Assembly (NCBI GenBank): GCA_023362775.1
Contig: JALMGJ010000002.1
Span: 109,299,981 to 109,363,980, forward strand
Source: Charina bottae
Taxonomy: Eukaryota; Chordata; Lepidosauria; Squamata; Charinaidae
Reading direction: 5' to 3'
DNA: 64,000 bases
The notes beneath the pieces are model-generated. The model made no database searches, was not told the origin of the DNA, and saw only the letters and a list, made by a program, of their open reading frames with translations. The position numbers and the translations under genes were made by a program. This document shows, one piece after another, positions 22,507 to 32,492 of this stretch (its first letter is position 1; the number at the start of each line of letters is the position of its first letter).

Positions 22507-22760
22507 AAGTGTATTTTGGTCTAGTGGTTAAGGTGCTGGGCTAGAAACCAGGAGGCTGTGAGTTCTAGTCCCGCCTTAGGCATGAAAGCCGGCTGGGTGA
22601 CCTTGGGCCAGTCACTCTCTCTCAGCCCAACTCACCTCACAGGGTGGTTGTTGAGGGGAAAATAGGAGGAGGAAGGAGTATTAGGTATGTTTGCCACCTT
22701 GAGTTATTTATAAAAATAATAAAGGCAGGATAAAAATTAAATAAAATTTAAAAAAATAAA
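22507..22760 (+). mobile_element. tRNA-derived SINE (type A, copy 1)
   Basis: The tRNA-like head contains 'gtctagtggttaaggtgctg' (A box region) and 'gagttctagtcccgcc' (B box GTTCTAGTCCC). The body has 'gtgaccttgggccagtcact' and 'cagcccaactcacctcacag'. The tail has 'gccaccttgagttatttata' and A-rich repeats. It would be transcribed by RNA polymerase III and mobilised by a LINE. The first bases of the head are worn. Confidence 0.85.
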
Positions 22761-22794
22761 AAAATAAATTCATATTCATAGCTATTCATATTCT

Positions 22795-22862
22795 TCTGAG
22801 ACCCTTGGACAGGGGTTGGATTGGAAGACCTCCAAGGTCCCTTCCAACCCTATGATTCTATG
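22795..22862 (+). mobile_element. CR1 LINE 3' end
   Basis: The string 'ggattggaagacctccaagg' followed by 'tcccttccaaccctatgatt' and 'ctatga' is the CR1 3' terminus with its ATTCTATGA-type end. Only the last about 65 bp are present. Confidence 0.8.
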
Positions 22863-23102
22863 ACCCATATTGGAGTGCAATGGCATAAAGTACATATATT
22901 TCACTTTGTGCCTATTCTAGTGTTTTTATTAGTTTTCTCTGTTGTTCTCAGCAAGTATAAGATCTAGCTCACATTTCATAGGCAATACTGTGTTGTGGTG
23001 GGGGGGGGCAGGGAACTATCTACCTACTGGATGATGATGATGATGATTTGCTTTCTATACTCAAGAAAAGAAGTTCTTCCTTCAGTAATACTTTGGGTTT
23101 AT

Positions 23103-23345
23103 GAGAGCCAGTTTGGTCTAGTGGTTAAGGCACCAGGTTGGAAACCAGGAGACTGAGAGTTCTAGTCCCACCTTAGGCATGAAAGCCGGCTGGGTGACCT
23201 TGGGCCAGTCTCTCTCTCTCAGCCCAACTCACCTCACAGGGTTGTTGTTGTGGGGAAAAGAGGAGGAGGGAGGAGTTTTAGGTATGTTCACTGCCTTGAG
23301 TTATTTATAAAAATAATAAAGGCGGGATAAAAATAAAAAAAAAAT
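23103..23345 (+). mobile_element. tRNA-derived SINE (type A, copy 2)
   Basis: A more complete copy than the one at 22507. The head reads 'gagccagtttggtctagtgg', the B-box-like region 'gagttctagtcccacc', and the same body and tail end in an A-rich run. The two copies lie 350 bp apart in the same orientation and differ at scattered sites, so they are separate insertions. Confidence 0.85.
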
Positions 23346-23890
23346 TATATAAAGGAATGTCATTCTGCTTGGTGATCCACTTCAGCAAAGCAAAAAGGTG
23401 GGACTAATACCCCTTGAACAACCATCCTATCTCACTGAATGAGACTACTGTGCAGAGTACATTGTGTAGGTTTCTGAGGGGAGGGGGGAATGTGTATCAT
23501 TGAATCATGGGACAAATCATGTGACGTACAAGCTTGCAACCAACATTGGGATACAAGTATAATAGGGCTAGGTTTACATACTGACATTAGAATACACATC
23601 TTGTCAGTTTTTCATCATCTTGGTTTGTAGCAGATGCCTTCACCAATTTTTCAACATTTGGAAGTTGAGAGAGCACTTTACTTCATCCAAGTACTTGATG
23701 GGATCTTTCATTCAAAGCTTCATTGAGGTATAGTGCCTCTTTGAATTTCTGCATGTCCCAGGTCAGATGTCTTTGTTACCACAGTCTCTTAATTTCAAGA
23801 ACCAGGTTTTGAACTTACTCATTTGAGGACCATGTTTTAATATAATCATCTGTGAAACTTAAGGATGGTGTTGAACTAATTCCCTTTTCT
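23346..23890. other. Unassigned sequence
   Basis: No supported gene or repeat seen. Confidence 0.35.
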
Positions 23891-23894
23891 ACAG

Positions 23895-24285
23895 TTTAAC
23901 AGTCTCATTGTGAATAAAATGGAACAAGACTCTGTAAAGTCCCAGGTTGAGAGGGAACATGATTTCGAATATCTGAAGGGCTGTCACATTTTAGAGGGTT
24001 CAGACTTATTCTCACTTGCTCCAGAGGGTAAGACTAGAACTAATGGGATAAAACTTCAAGGATGTAGATACAGATTAGACATTGGGAGGAACTTCTTCAT
24101 AGTAAGTGTTATCAGTCATTGGAATGGGTTATCACATGGAGCATTTCTTCCCTTTCACTGGTTTTCAAACAGATGCAGCATAGTCATCTATCTGGGCTGG
24201 TGTAGTGAATCCTACAGTGTGCAGGGGATTGGATGTGATGACCATTTAGATCCCTTCCAACTCTATGAATCTATGATTCTGTGAA
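23895..24285 (+). mobile_element. CR1 LINE 3' region
   Basis: Contains the CR1 3' landmarks 'acattgggaggaacttcttc', 'tcattggaatgggttatcac', 'gattggatgtgatgaccatt' and the terminus 'cccttccaactctatgaatc' with ATGATTCTGTGA. The coding part is reduced to a short run that is open by chance (23910-24284). It is an old 5'-truncated insertion. Confidence 0.85.
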
Positions 24286-24289
24286 AAAG

Positions 24290-24576
24290 GTGAACCTTAC
24301 ATACAGTACATCCAATACTATAATTTAGAAGAGTAGGAGTACTATTTCCGTATTTTGATATTTCATAAGTTTATTCAAATGTTTATATCCATATCTTCCC
24401 ATACGGAGAGCACCAGCTTGGGGAAGGCTGAAGGAGAACAGCTTGATCAGAGAAAGCATATGCTATGAACAGATGGTTCAAAATTCCTTATAGTCCAGAG
24501 TATAGATGGCAATACAGTTTACAGTGCAGGCAGCTGCTTTTGCACCAGCACACATCCAGCAGTTTCCTGTAAGTCA
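24290..24576. other. Unassigned sequence left of the hAT element
   Basis: No gene or repeat recognised. Confidence 0.35.
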
Positions 24577-24739
24577 TGGGTGTCCAACCTTTTGGCTTCC
24601 CTGGGCCACATTGAGTGAAGAGGAATTGTCTTGGGCCACACATAAAATATATAATATAGTTAATGTATATAAGTAATAAAACTTCATTTATTTTTTATAT
24701 TTTTTATTATAAAATTTTAAAAAAGAGGGCAACATAAAA

Positions 24740-25193
24740 CTAGTGGGATATTTGACCTTGTTTTTGTGAAACTAATGCATCAATGTCTGGTTCGATGAAA
24801 GTGGTTGCAATTCTCAGTGAGTTCTCAAGGTGCTCGTCAGAAATTTTAATTCTAATTTTACTCTTTGTGTGCTTCATCCTTGAAAATAGTTGCTCACAAA
24901 TGTACGTGCTTGTGAAACGAGGGATATTTTTCTCTGGGAAGATAGGTCTTATAAAAGTCCAGTAGAGAGACATGATCAAATTTTTCTTTGAGCTGAATGT
25001 CTGATTGCAACTCTATGCATTCCATTTGAAAATTTGGAGGTAATGTAGTTATGTCGACTGAAAATGGAGTCGAAAATATACCAAAATATTGATGACTTTT
25101 CCGGAAATCTTGAAACCTGTTCTCAAATTCCTGTATCAAACCGAAAAGCAAGGCTGCATATTTCTCGCTGTTCACAGGACTGTGTTTAGCCAA
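24740..25193 (-). pseudogene. hAT transposase, C-terminal part
   Basis: Two overlapping frames carry the hAT dimerisation region. The first (24894-25193) reads LIQEFENRFQDFRKSH, FGIFSTPFSVDITTLPPNFQ and LLDFYKTYLP. The second (24740-24979) reads FTSTYICEQLFSRMKHTKSK and DEHLENSLRIAT. The pattern YxCEQLFSxMKxxKSxxRxxxxDxHLxxxLRIAT is characteristic of GTF2I-repeat/ZBED5-related hAT transposases. A frameshift lies near 24900-24980. The upstream part was separated by the Gypsy insertion. Confidence 0.85.
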
Positions 25194-25194
25194 T

Positions 25195-25551
25195 TGTCCT
25201 GTTCCGACTAAGACTGGACACGGAAGCGTTACTGAAATTAACTTTATTTACGCGGTTACACAAGCAGCCCAATTTATACTGTCTTCTTCTTCTTCTGCAG
25301 GCTGTACCACAAGTCCAGAGAACGTTCCTGGCCCATCCGGAAGGACCAGAGAGGGTACAGGCACAGTGGTAGATGCTGCAGCCGGTGGCGATCCGGAGGT
25401 GACAGGCAAGGTGACCGCAGGCGTGGAGTTAGCTTGGCTGTCGGGGCTAGAAGTAGACTGGGGACCGACAAAGGCAGCCCACTGGTGACCGGCGTCCGCT
25501 GGGCTTGGCTGCTGTTCTGGGCTGGTGGCCGTCTGGGTAGACCGGGGCCTG
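25195..25551 (-). repeat. Gypsy 3' LTR, truncated
   Basis: About 357 bp closely matching 27925-28283. It keeps the LTR terminus, an AATAAA-type signal (the complement of 'aactttatttacgcgg') and one 84-bp repeat unit. The remaining approximately 980 bp of LTR is missing. The break falls after 'gtagaccggggcc', where sequence switches to inverted integrase. Confidence 0.85.
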
Positions 25552-25860
25552 GTCTCCCGGAAGTTTTGGTGGCCGCGCATACGGGACGACGTGAAACAAT
25601 ATGTGTTCTCTTGCCCAGACTGCCGCAGGGCAAAAAATCAGACAGGCAAGCCTGCTGGTCTCCTAATGCCCTTGCCCACACCTGAACAGCCATGGGAGGC
25701 TATTTCCATGGATTTCATCACAGACCTTCCCAAGTCCCAGGGTGCCACTGCTATTTTGGTAGTGGTGGATTCCATGACCAAGATGGCCCACTTCATCGCT
25801 TGTAAGGGCGTACCCACAGCCCAAGAGATGGCGCACCTTTACATAAAGAACGTATTCAAG
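25552..25860 (+). pseudogene. Gypsy integrase fragment in inverted orientation
   Basis: The plus-strand frame reads FWWPRIRDDVKQYVFSC, CPDCRRAKNQTGKPAGLL (end of the HHCC zinc domain), then PWEAISMDFITDLPKSQG (first catalytic Asp in MDFITDLP), VVVDSMTKMAHF (second Asp) and GVPTAQEMAHLYIKNVF. The rest of the core and the C-terminal domain are absent. The protease-RT-RNase H genes of the same element are on the minus strand, so this piece was inverted during or after insertion. It cannot make a functional integrase. Confidence 0.88.
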
Positions 25861-27657
25861 GTGTCGTGCCCCTTCCAAATGGTGTCTCCATGTCTCGAAC
25901 GCCACCTTAATGGCCAGGAGCTCTTTGTCCCAAATGGTATAGGACTTCTTGGCGGGCGCGAGCTTCCGGGAGTGGTAAGCACAAGGGCGAAGGGTGCCAG
26001 TCTGGGTGTTGGCCTGGAGCAAGATGGCACCGACAGCTACATCGGATGCGTCCATTTCGACAACGAACAGCCGGAGCGGGTCTGTTTGCCTGAGGATAGG
26101 CTCAGTGGTAAAGGCTAGTTTGAGCCTATCAAAAGCGCGTTGTTCCGTGTCTCCCCAATGAAACTTGATCTTCTTCCGGAGTAGGTTTGACAAGGGTGTG
26201 GTTAGTTCTGCGAATTGAGAAATGAAGTTCTGATAGTAATTAGCAAACCTGAGCAGTCGTTGAACGTCCTTGGCCCGACGTGGAGGCTGCCAAGTTTGCA
26301 ACGCCTCCACCTTGCCTGGTTCCATGGCGATGCCGGTAGCGGAGATCCAGTGTCCCAGGAACTCCACGGTTTCGCAGGAAAATTGGCACTTCTCCAACTT
26401 GGCGTACAGGTGGTGCTCCCGCAACTGTTGCAATACAGTGCGGACCTGCTGATCGTGGTCGCTCGGAGAGGATGAAAAGATCAGAATGTCATCAAGATAG
26501 ATTATCAGGTACTGGTCCAGAAGGTCCTTGAAGATGTCATTCATGAAATGCATGAAGACCACTGGGGCATTAGATAGTCCAAATGGGACAACCGTGAACT
26601 CTTAGTGGCCGTAGCGAGTACGGAACGCAGTTTTCCACTCATCGCCCTGTCGGATACAGACCAGGTTGTACGCCCCCCTCAGGTCCAACTTTGTGAACAA
26701 GCAAGTATTGCGGAGTCGTTCCAGGAGCTCTGGTATCAGCGGCAGGGGGTACCGGTTTTTGATAGTGATTTCGTTTAATTTCCGGTAGTCACAACACATC
26801 CTGAGCTCACCTGATTTCTTTTTGACAAACAACACGGGGGCAGCCATCGGAGAGGTAGAAGGATGGATGAATCCCCTCCTGAGGTTGGTGTCAATAAAAT
26901 CCTTGAGGGCCGCCCGCTCCGGTTCTGATAGAGAGTATATCCAGCCTACTGGGAGCCTTGCGCCTGGGACCAGGTCAATAGGGCAGTCGTAAGGCCGATG
27001 TGGCGGAAGTTGGTCTGCCTCCCTTTCATCAAAAACATCCGCATAGTCCCAGAATCGCGCAGGGAGCTGGGATTTTGAGGTGACCAGTTGTAACGCGGCA
27101 AGCGTTTTGCTGGCATGGGCAACGCAACTTGGGTGAGAGAACACAACCTTCCCCGTTGTCCAGGTGATTTGAGGCTCGTGTGTCTGGAGCCACACCAATC
27201 CCAGCACGAGGGGGCAGTGAGGCGTAGTGACCACATAACACTCCAGCCACTCCCGATGGTTCCCTACACACATTAGCATGCGTTGGGTGGCAGTGGTCAC
27301 CAGACCGGAACGGAGGGTGCGGCTATCGATTGTCTCAACCACCAGTGGAGGATCCACCTCACGTTGGGGAATTCCCCACTTTTCGGCAAACCCAATGTCC
27401 ATGAAGTTAAATGTAGCCCCCGAGTCTACCATGGCTTGGACTCTCAGTGTAGGATCTGTCGGCACCTGGAGGTTGACTGTGATGGAGAGGTGCTTGGGGG
27501 GACCCGGAACGGGCAATGGTGACTGGCTGGACGCCAGCTCGGCCCAACCTAACTGCCCATTTAGGCTGGGCTGAGTCCATTTCCCGACAAGGAGACAACT
27601 GGAGACTTGGCAGGGCAATTTGCTATGCGGTGATCTGCTCCCCCGCAATACAGGCAT
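25861..27657 (-). pseudogene. Gypsy pol: protease, reverse transcriptase, RNase H (broken)
   Basis: One frame, interrupted by a single TAA at 26602-26604. Order on the minus strand: protease with MVDSGATFNFMD and LVLGLVWLQTHEPQITW (about 27180-27480); RT with APVLFVKKKSGELRMCCDYR, YPLPLIPELLERL and LFTKLDLRGAYN upstream of the stop; then, after it, YLIIYLDDILIFSSS (catalytic YLDD), VEFLGHWIS and tether-region sequence. RNase H follows with RLFVVEMDASDVAVGAIL and AYHSRKLAPAKKSYTIWDKE. Coding stops abruptly after FETWRHHLEGA near 25862, the inversion junction. Function is lost through the stop and the missing integrase. Confidence 0.9.
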
Positions 27658-27821
27658 ACACCCTCCCGGCAGTGGCGGTCCTTCTCAATGGGTGTGAGGC
27701 GGGGTATGGCACCCCCGATCTGTACCGGCTCCGCTATGGCTGGAGGACGCGGGATGAATGGTGGGAGCTGAGCGACCTGCTGGGATAGCTGTGCGTTTTC
27801 CATAGATGGCTGTGGATCCAT
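27561..27821 (-). pseudogene. Gypsy gag, internally deleted
   Basis: An 86-residue frame: a gag-like start (MDPQPSMENAQLSQQVAQL), a proline-rich stretch, then a single zinc knuckle CLYCGGADHRIANC (CX2CX4HX4C) and CPAKSP. Related gag proteins are several hundred residues, so most of the capsid region appears deleted while both ends remain in frame. It sits between the 5' LTR and the protease, in the normal position. Confidence 0.75.
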
Positions 27822-28200
27822 GGCTGCTTGGTTGTCCAGGCAACCAGCAATTACCAGGCAAGAGAGGAATACCAGAACAATAACACTTCCTTCCTTCCCA
27901 GTGGAAGTGTGGCCGGAGACAATCTGTCCTGTTCCGACTAAGACTGGACACGGAAGCGTTACTGAAATTAACTTTATTTACGCGGTTACACAAGCAGCCC
28001 AATTTATACTGTCTTCTTCTTCTTCTGCAGGCTGTACCACAACAAGTCCGGAGAACGTTCCTGGCCCAACCGGAAGGACCAGAGAGGGTACAGGCACGGT
28101 GGTAGATGCTGCAGCCGGTGGCGATCCGGAGGTGAAAGGCAAGGTGACCATGGGCGTGGAGTTAGCTTGGCTGTCGGGGCTAGAAGTAGACCGGGGACCA

Positions 28201-28575
28201 ACAAAGGCAGCCCACTGGTGACCGGCGTCCGCTGGGCTTGGCTGCTGTTCTGGGCTAGTGGCCGTCTGGGTAGACCGGGGCCCGACAAAGGCAGCCCACT
28301 GGTGACCGGCGTCGACTGGGCTTGACTGCTGGTCTGGGCTGGTGGCCGTCTGGGTAGACCAGGGCCCGACAAGGGCAGACCACTGGTGACTGGCGTCGGC
28401 TGGGCTTGGCTGCTGGTTTGGGCTGGTGGCCATCTGGGTAGACCGGGGCCCGACAAAAGCAGCCCACTGGTGACCGGCGTCGGCTGGGCTTGGCTGCTGG
28501 TCTGGGCTGGTGGCCGTCTGGGTAGACTAGACCGGGGCCCGACAAAAGCAGCCCACTGGTGACCGGGGTCGAATG
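28201..28575. repeat. 84-bp minisatellite in the Gypsy LTR, about 4.4 copies
   Basis: Units begin at 28201, 28285, 28369, 28453 and 28542 with 'acaaaggcagcccactggtg' or a close variant. The fourth unit has 5 extra bases ('tagac'), which shifts the frame. The truncated LTR at 25195 holds just one unit (from about 25468). In frame, the unit is 28 codons long. Confidence 0.93.
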
Positions 28576-28708
28576 GGTCTGGAGTGGAGGGCAATGGGGC
28601 AGCGGTGGCTCGGGCAGTCGGGGAAGGAGCAGGCAGGGCGGCGGCGCTTACCCCGATGCTGGCCTCTTCTGCAGGGAACAAGGATGGAGGCGCGGGGACT
28701 GGAGGAGG

Positions 28709-28924
28709 TTCGGGCATGAGGCTTGGCACGGCAGCAAGGTAAGACTTGGTTTCAAGGCTTGGCGCGGTGGCAAGACAAGGCAGGGAGTCAGGGTCCGGCG
28801 CGGCAGCAGGGCTGGGCTCGTCAGCGAGGTCTGGAATGGTGGCAAGGCAGGGCTCTAGATCGAGGTCCGGGACGACAGCAAGGCAGGGCTCTAGCTTGAG
28901 GTCCGGGGTGGCGGCAAGGCAGGG
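28709..28924. repeat. 36-bp minisatellite in the Gypsy LTR, 6 copies
   Basis: Six 36-bp units in perfect register, read on the minus strand as 12-residue repeats of the form PCLAxxPDLxLE, decaying toward the downstream end (SYLAAVPSLMPE). They lie about 130 bp from the 84-bp array in the same LTR. Confidence 0.88.
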
Positions 28925-29324
28925 CTCAGGAACAGGGTCTAGCGCGGAGTCTGGAGGCTTCAGCGTGGAGCAGGTAGAACGGTTGTCTCCGGCAATGGAG
29001 GTAAGTCGCACCGGTCTTTTATTTCGTTTTTCACACCTTTGGAAAGCAGGGGCCAATCGGGCTTCGCGTTGTTTGGCCCGCCTCTCTGCTCTCCTTTGGC
29101 GCGTGCTGATTGGTGGAGGCATCCTTCCTTCTGAGCCTCTGTCAATCAGTGTCTCTGTTTCTTCCACAGGGTTTGCACCAAGCCTGCTGCTTCCGGCGGC
29201 TGGCTCCTCTTCCGGATCGGACGGCAGACAGGTAAGTGGCCCGCCTCGTGGCCCAACTCTCACACCAATGTATTAAAATGTATAAAATTATTTTCCATAA
29301 CTTGAGCTTGCCATACTTTAAGTT

Positions 29325-30290
29325 TCATTTCAACGCTGTTATGGTTTGAAACATTGCAGTGTTAAGTTGGTTTTCAACTTGAAGACACATGTTTAACTCA
29401 TTTAAATGAGCGGTCAAATCCACCAAAAATGCTAAATCTGTGAGCTCTTTTTCATCTTCAAGTTCTGGCACAAATTTTCTTTTTGATTCCATAAACGACT
29501 TGATTTCATTTTGCAAATCATAAAATCTTTTCAGCATTTTACCCCCACTTAGCCACCTTACTTCAAAAAAGTAAATGATGTCCCCATAATCAGCATCCAT
29601 ACTTTTAAGGAACTCCTGGAATTGGTGATGATTCAATCCCTTGGCCCTTATGAAATTCACTGCTTTGATGACAATTTGCATGACATTACCCATTTTTAAA
29701 GCTTTCGCGCATAAATTCTCTTGATGTAGAATGCATTGATACTTCATCAAACATGAGTTGCTGGTGGCACTTGCATCATCTTCTATCAATTTTGTAAGTC
29801 CCTCACTTTTACCAACCATCGCCGGGGCGCCATCAGTAGATATACCAGATATGTTGACAATGGTTAAAGAAAATCGCTTTAATGTCATTTTTACTACTTT
29901 GTACAAATCAAGAGATTTAGTTGTGTCTTTTAATGGCACCAAAGAAGCCATTTCTTCAGTGACATTATATTCGTTATCAATACCTCTAATAAAAATGGCA
30001 AGTTGAGCCGTATCTGTAGCATCAGTACTTTCATCCATCGCCAAAGCATAAAATTTGAAATTAGCGGCTTTTCAAACCTCTTTTGGTAGATTTTCCTATT
30101 TCTTCAATTCACCTGGCTATAGTCTGGTGAGACAAACTGATTTTAGAAAAATCACTTTTTTTATCAGGACAAATTACTGTATATCTGCCACACTTTCCAT
30201 ATATTGCTTAATAAACTCACCATCGGTAAATGGTTTCGATTTTTTTGCAATCAGATTTGCTACCAAATAACTAGCTTTTATAACAGAGTC
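29325..30290 (-). pseudogene. hAT transposase, N-terminal and central part
   Basis: A 239-residue frame (29325-30044) holds the catalytic part: YALAMDESTDATDTAQLAIF (Asp of DESTD), IVNISGISTDGAPAMVGKSE, the helical insert LMKYQCILHQENLCAKAL and VRWLSGGKMLKRFYDL. Upstream, 30045-30290 still reads SYLVANLIAKKSKPFTDGEF in a frame broken by stops and a shift. Known relatives are GTF2I-repeat/ZBED5-type hAT proteins. The frame fails just past 29325, and the rest resumes at 25193 beyond the Gypsy element. Confidence 0.85.
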
Positions 30291-30337
30291 CTTTTGAGTT
30301 GTGATTTTAAAAAAAAATTATCTGTGATGTACCCAAC

Positions 30338-31010
30338 CAGCATCTGTGGTTGGGGCGTATATTTGGATCACTGTGATGTTAAATGGCTTACCCTGAATTT
30401 GAATTGAGATCATTCTATCATTTTTTTGGATTGTATCCAAGCACTGCTTTAGCCACTTTATTATTAATTATGAAGGCTACTCCATTTCTTCTGTGGTCTT
30501 CTTGTCCACAGTAGTAGAACTGGTGGTCATCTGATGTGAAGTGACCCATTCCAGTCCATTTCAGTTCACTGACACCCAAAATGTCTATATTTAATCTTGA
30601 CATCTCACCAATAACCACATCCAATTTGCCCTGGCTCATAGATCTTACATTCCAGGTTCCTGTGGTGTGTTGATCTTTAGAACATCAGATTCATTGTTCA
30701 CCAAGAGCACCGTCAGCCACTAGCCATCCTTTTGGCTTTGAGCTAGCTGCGTCATCACATCTGGGGCTAGTTGAACTTATCCTCTGTTCCTCCCCAGTAG
30801 CATTTTGACCATCTTCTGACCTGGGAGTCCCATCTTCTGATGGTACACTGACATATCTCTGTTTGTACTGATCCATTTAGTTTTCACGGCAAGAATACTG
30901 GGGTAGGTTGCCGTTACCTTCCTCAGGGATCGTATTTAGTCTGACCCCTCTGCCATGACCTTCCCATCTTGAGTGTCCCTTCACGGTTTAGCTCATGGTG
31001 TCAAACAGAA
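30338..31010 (-). pseudogene. RTE-BovB 5' region and endonuclease fragment
   Basis: The minus-strand frames include VPSEDGTPRSEDGQNATGEE (5' region), then GKLDVVIGEMSRLNIDILGV, SELKWTGMGHFTSDDHQFYY, CGQEDHRRNGVAFIINNKVA and further on VIQIYAPTTDA out of frame. This is the BovB leader and first third of the endonuclease. It stops at about 30338 beside the hAT remnant. The rest of the element is missing. Confidence 0.8.
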
Positions 31011-31729
31011 CCAATCAATGTAAGATGGAAAGAATGAACAACTGAGCAAACAAAATTAATAGATATATCCATTGCTAAAAGGCAGGTTGGCTGGGAATTC
31101 TGGGAGTTATCTGATTTGCATAGGACTGGGGAGGGCTGCCAATCAGGTTCAATGCATGTAATTTAGCAAAAAGAATGTAGAAGATACCAATCTCTGATCA
31201 TTGTAGAGGTCCCTTAAGCAGAGTCCTTTAATAACTGTATAGGCAAGTTAAACACATCTCTTCAGGATTAAGGCTCATTCAGTCAATGTGACTTACTTCC
31301 TAGCATGTTTGTTTTTGATTGCTAATGTGACTCATTACCCAGTATTTAAGAGAGTCTGTCAGCAAGGACTCTCTCCTTTCTATTGATCTAGTGTCAATTC
31401 ACTTATCACTGACATTATGCATGCTATTTTCCCTTGAACAAGTTTTGCTTCTCTCTACAGTAGTGATAATGATCTTAGAAGTAACTTTCACATTAGTTGC
31501 AGGGCTTCAATAATAGATGGACATTATAGGATATTTTTTGCTATGTGTTAAGGGCAATTCTGAAACAAATCTAAGGCTATGTTCTGTCTGAGGAAGTAAG
31601 CTTGTATAGACTGGTCTAAAAAGAAACCATGCATTTGGTGACCACCATAACTCAATGAATGCAATGGAACTGGCAAAACACCATTAAAGTAGTGCATTTA
31701 TTAAAGAATCTGAATAGAATAGCATCCTG
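31011..31729. other. Unassigned sequence
   Basis: No supported gene or repeat seen. Confidence 0.35.
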
Positions 31730-31849
31730 GATCCTATTTTATATTTATATTTAAGATATCTTGTTTTTATTGTATTTTAATATCTTTTTAGCTTTACTGT
31801 AAACTGCCCAGAGTCCCTCTTTTGAGGGAGATGGGTGGTGACAAAATTT

Positions 31850-31898
<49 letters not shown>

Positions 31899-31902
31899 AA
31901 TC
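31730..31902 (+). mobile_element. L2 3' end
   Basis: An AT-rich 3' UTR followed by 'gtaaactgcccagagtccct', 'gagggagatgggtggtgaca' and an expanded AAAT tail of about 50 bp (31852-31902). Confidence 0.8.
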
Positions 31903-32420
31903 TAATAATGTGGTTAAAACAGAAAGCTGCCTCATTGAGTCAAGATTATTCATCAGTTTCTTTGTAAGCAGATTTGAAAAACAGCAGTACCTAAGGAAAA
32001 TATCAATTTATATTCCAGTACCAAAACAGCAGTACTAGAAATGCTCAAACTACCAAGCAATTGCACTTATCTCACACACAAGTAGAGTGATGCTCAAGGT
32101 CTTGCAATCCAGACTTCAACAATATCTGAAATGAGAGCTGCCAGATTTATAAAATGGATTCAGAAGAGGCAGGAGTGCCTAAGATCGCATTGCTGACATC
32201 CATTGGATAGGGGAAAAGGTAAGAGAGTTCAAAAAAGATGCCCTTAAAAATGTATGTGCACAGGACCACCTCATTTATTTATTGAAGAATTTCTACGATC
32301 TTCAGAAAGGAAGTTAGAATAGGATATGAAACAACTAAATTGTTCAGAATTGGGAAAGGAGGTGTACTGTCCTATTTATTTAACTTATATGCAAAGTGTA
32401 TCTCAAGAAATGCTGGACTA

Positions 32421-32492
32421 AAAGAAATTAAAATAATTAAAATTAAAATTATTAAAATTAAAATAATTAAAATTAAAATTAAAATTAAAAAA
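32421..32492. repeat. (AAAATT)-like simple repeat inside BovB
   Basis: About 72 bp of variants of 'aaaattaaaataatt' sit in the decayed RT region between 'ggactaaaagaaatt' and 'gctctgagaaatgtt', where intact BovB copies have ordinary coding sequence. This is a slippage expansion within the coding remnant. Confidence 0.85.

Larger units (their letters stand above)
25195..29264 (-). mobile_element. Ty3/Gypsy LTR retrotransposon, internally rearranged
   Basis: A 4070-bp insertion with TG...CA ends (plus-strand TGTCCTGTTCC at 25195, CTCTCACA ending at 29264). It is flanked by the 5-bp target duplication CCAAT (25190-25194 and 29265-29269). Read on the minus strand it has a 1340-bp 5' LTR (27925-29264), a gag remnant with a CCHC knuckle, protease-RT-RNase H with one in-frame stop, an integrase segment in reversed orientation (25552-25860), and a truncated 3' LTR (25195-25551). 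LTR ends are nearly identical, so the insertion is fairly young. The knuckle CLYCGGADHRIANC recalls the Sushi-ichi/PEG10 group; that subgroup call is inference. Confidence 0.9.
27925..29264 (-). repeat. Gypsy 5' LTR (1340 bp) with internal minisatellites
   Basis: Full-length LTR with TG...CA ends; the inner boundary is set by the match of TGTCCTGTTCCGACTAAGAC to the outer end of the other LTR at 25195. It is GC-rich and long for a vertebrate Gypsy LTR. It contains an 84-bp array (28201-28575) and a 36-bp array (28709-28924). A 419-codon minus-strand frame (28004-29263) spans almost all of it; the frame starts at a GTG and is dominated by Pro/Ala repeats, so it may simply reflect repeat composition. 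No canonical primer-binding site was recognised next to 27924. Confidence 0.85.
24577..30300 (-). mobile_element. hAT-type DNA transposon remnant, split by a Gypsy element
   Basis: The plus-strand left end reads CATGGGTGTCCAACCTTTTG with 'ggcttccctgggccacattg', a typical hAT terminal region. It is followed on the minus strand by the transposase C-terminal part (24740-25193) and, beyond the Gypsy insertion 25195-29264, the central and N-terminal part (29325 to about 30290). A TIR on the right was not found, so the element is probably truncated near 30300 where BovB sequence begins. It is an inactive fossil. Confidence 0.75.

Noticed and set aside
22507..22580. Functional tRNA gene at SINE heads
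   Set aside because: The A and B box regions are embedded in SINE bodies, and no cloverleaf with a plausible anticodon stem was evident.
25525..26118. Single 197-codon plus-strand gene
   Set aside because: Only the first third is integrase; after about 25860 the frame reads antisense RNase H/RT sequence by chance.
28201..28575. Regular repeats that might suggest a CRISPR array
   Set aside because: Units are contiguous 84-bp tandem copies without unique spacers, in a eukaryotic LTR.
29325..30290. Domesticated hAT transposase gene
   Set aside because: Multiple stops and frameshifts plus a Gypsy insertion disrupt it; no sign of preserved coding capacity.
24577..30338. hAT transposon as an insertion into the BovB at 30338-31010
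   Set aside because: The BovB sequence does not resume left of 24577, so a simple nesting is not supported.
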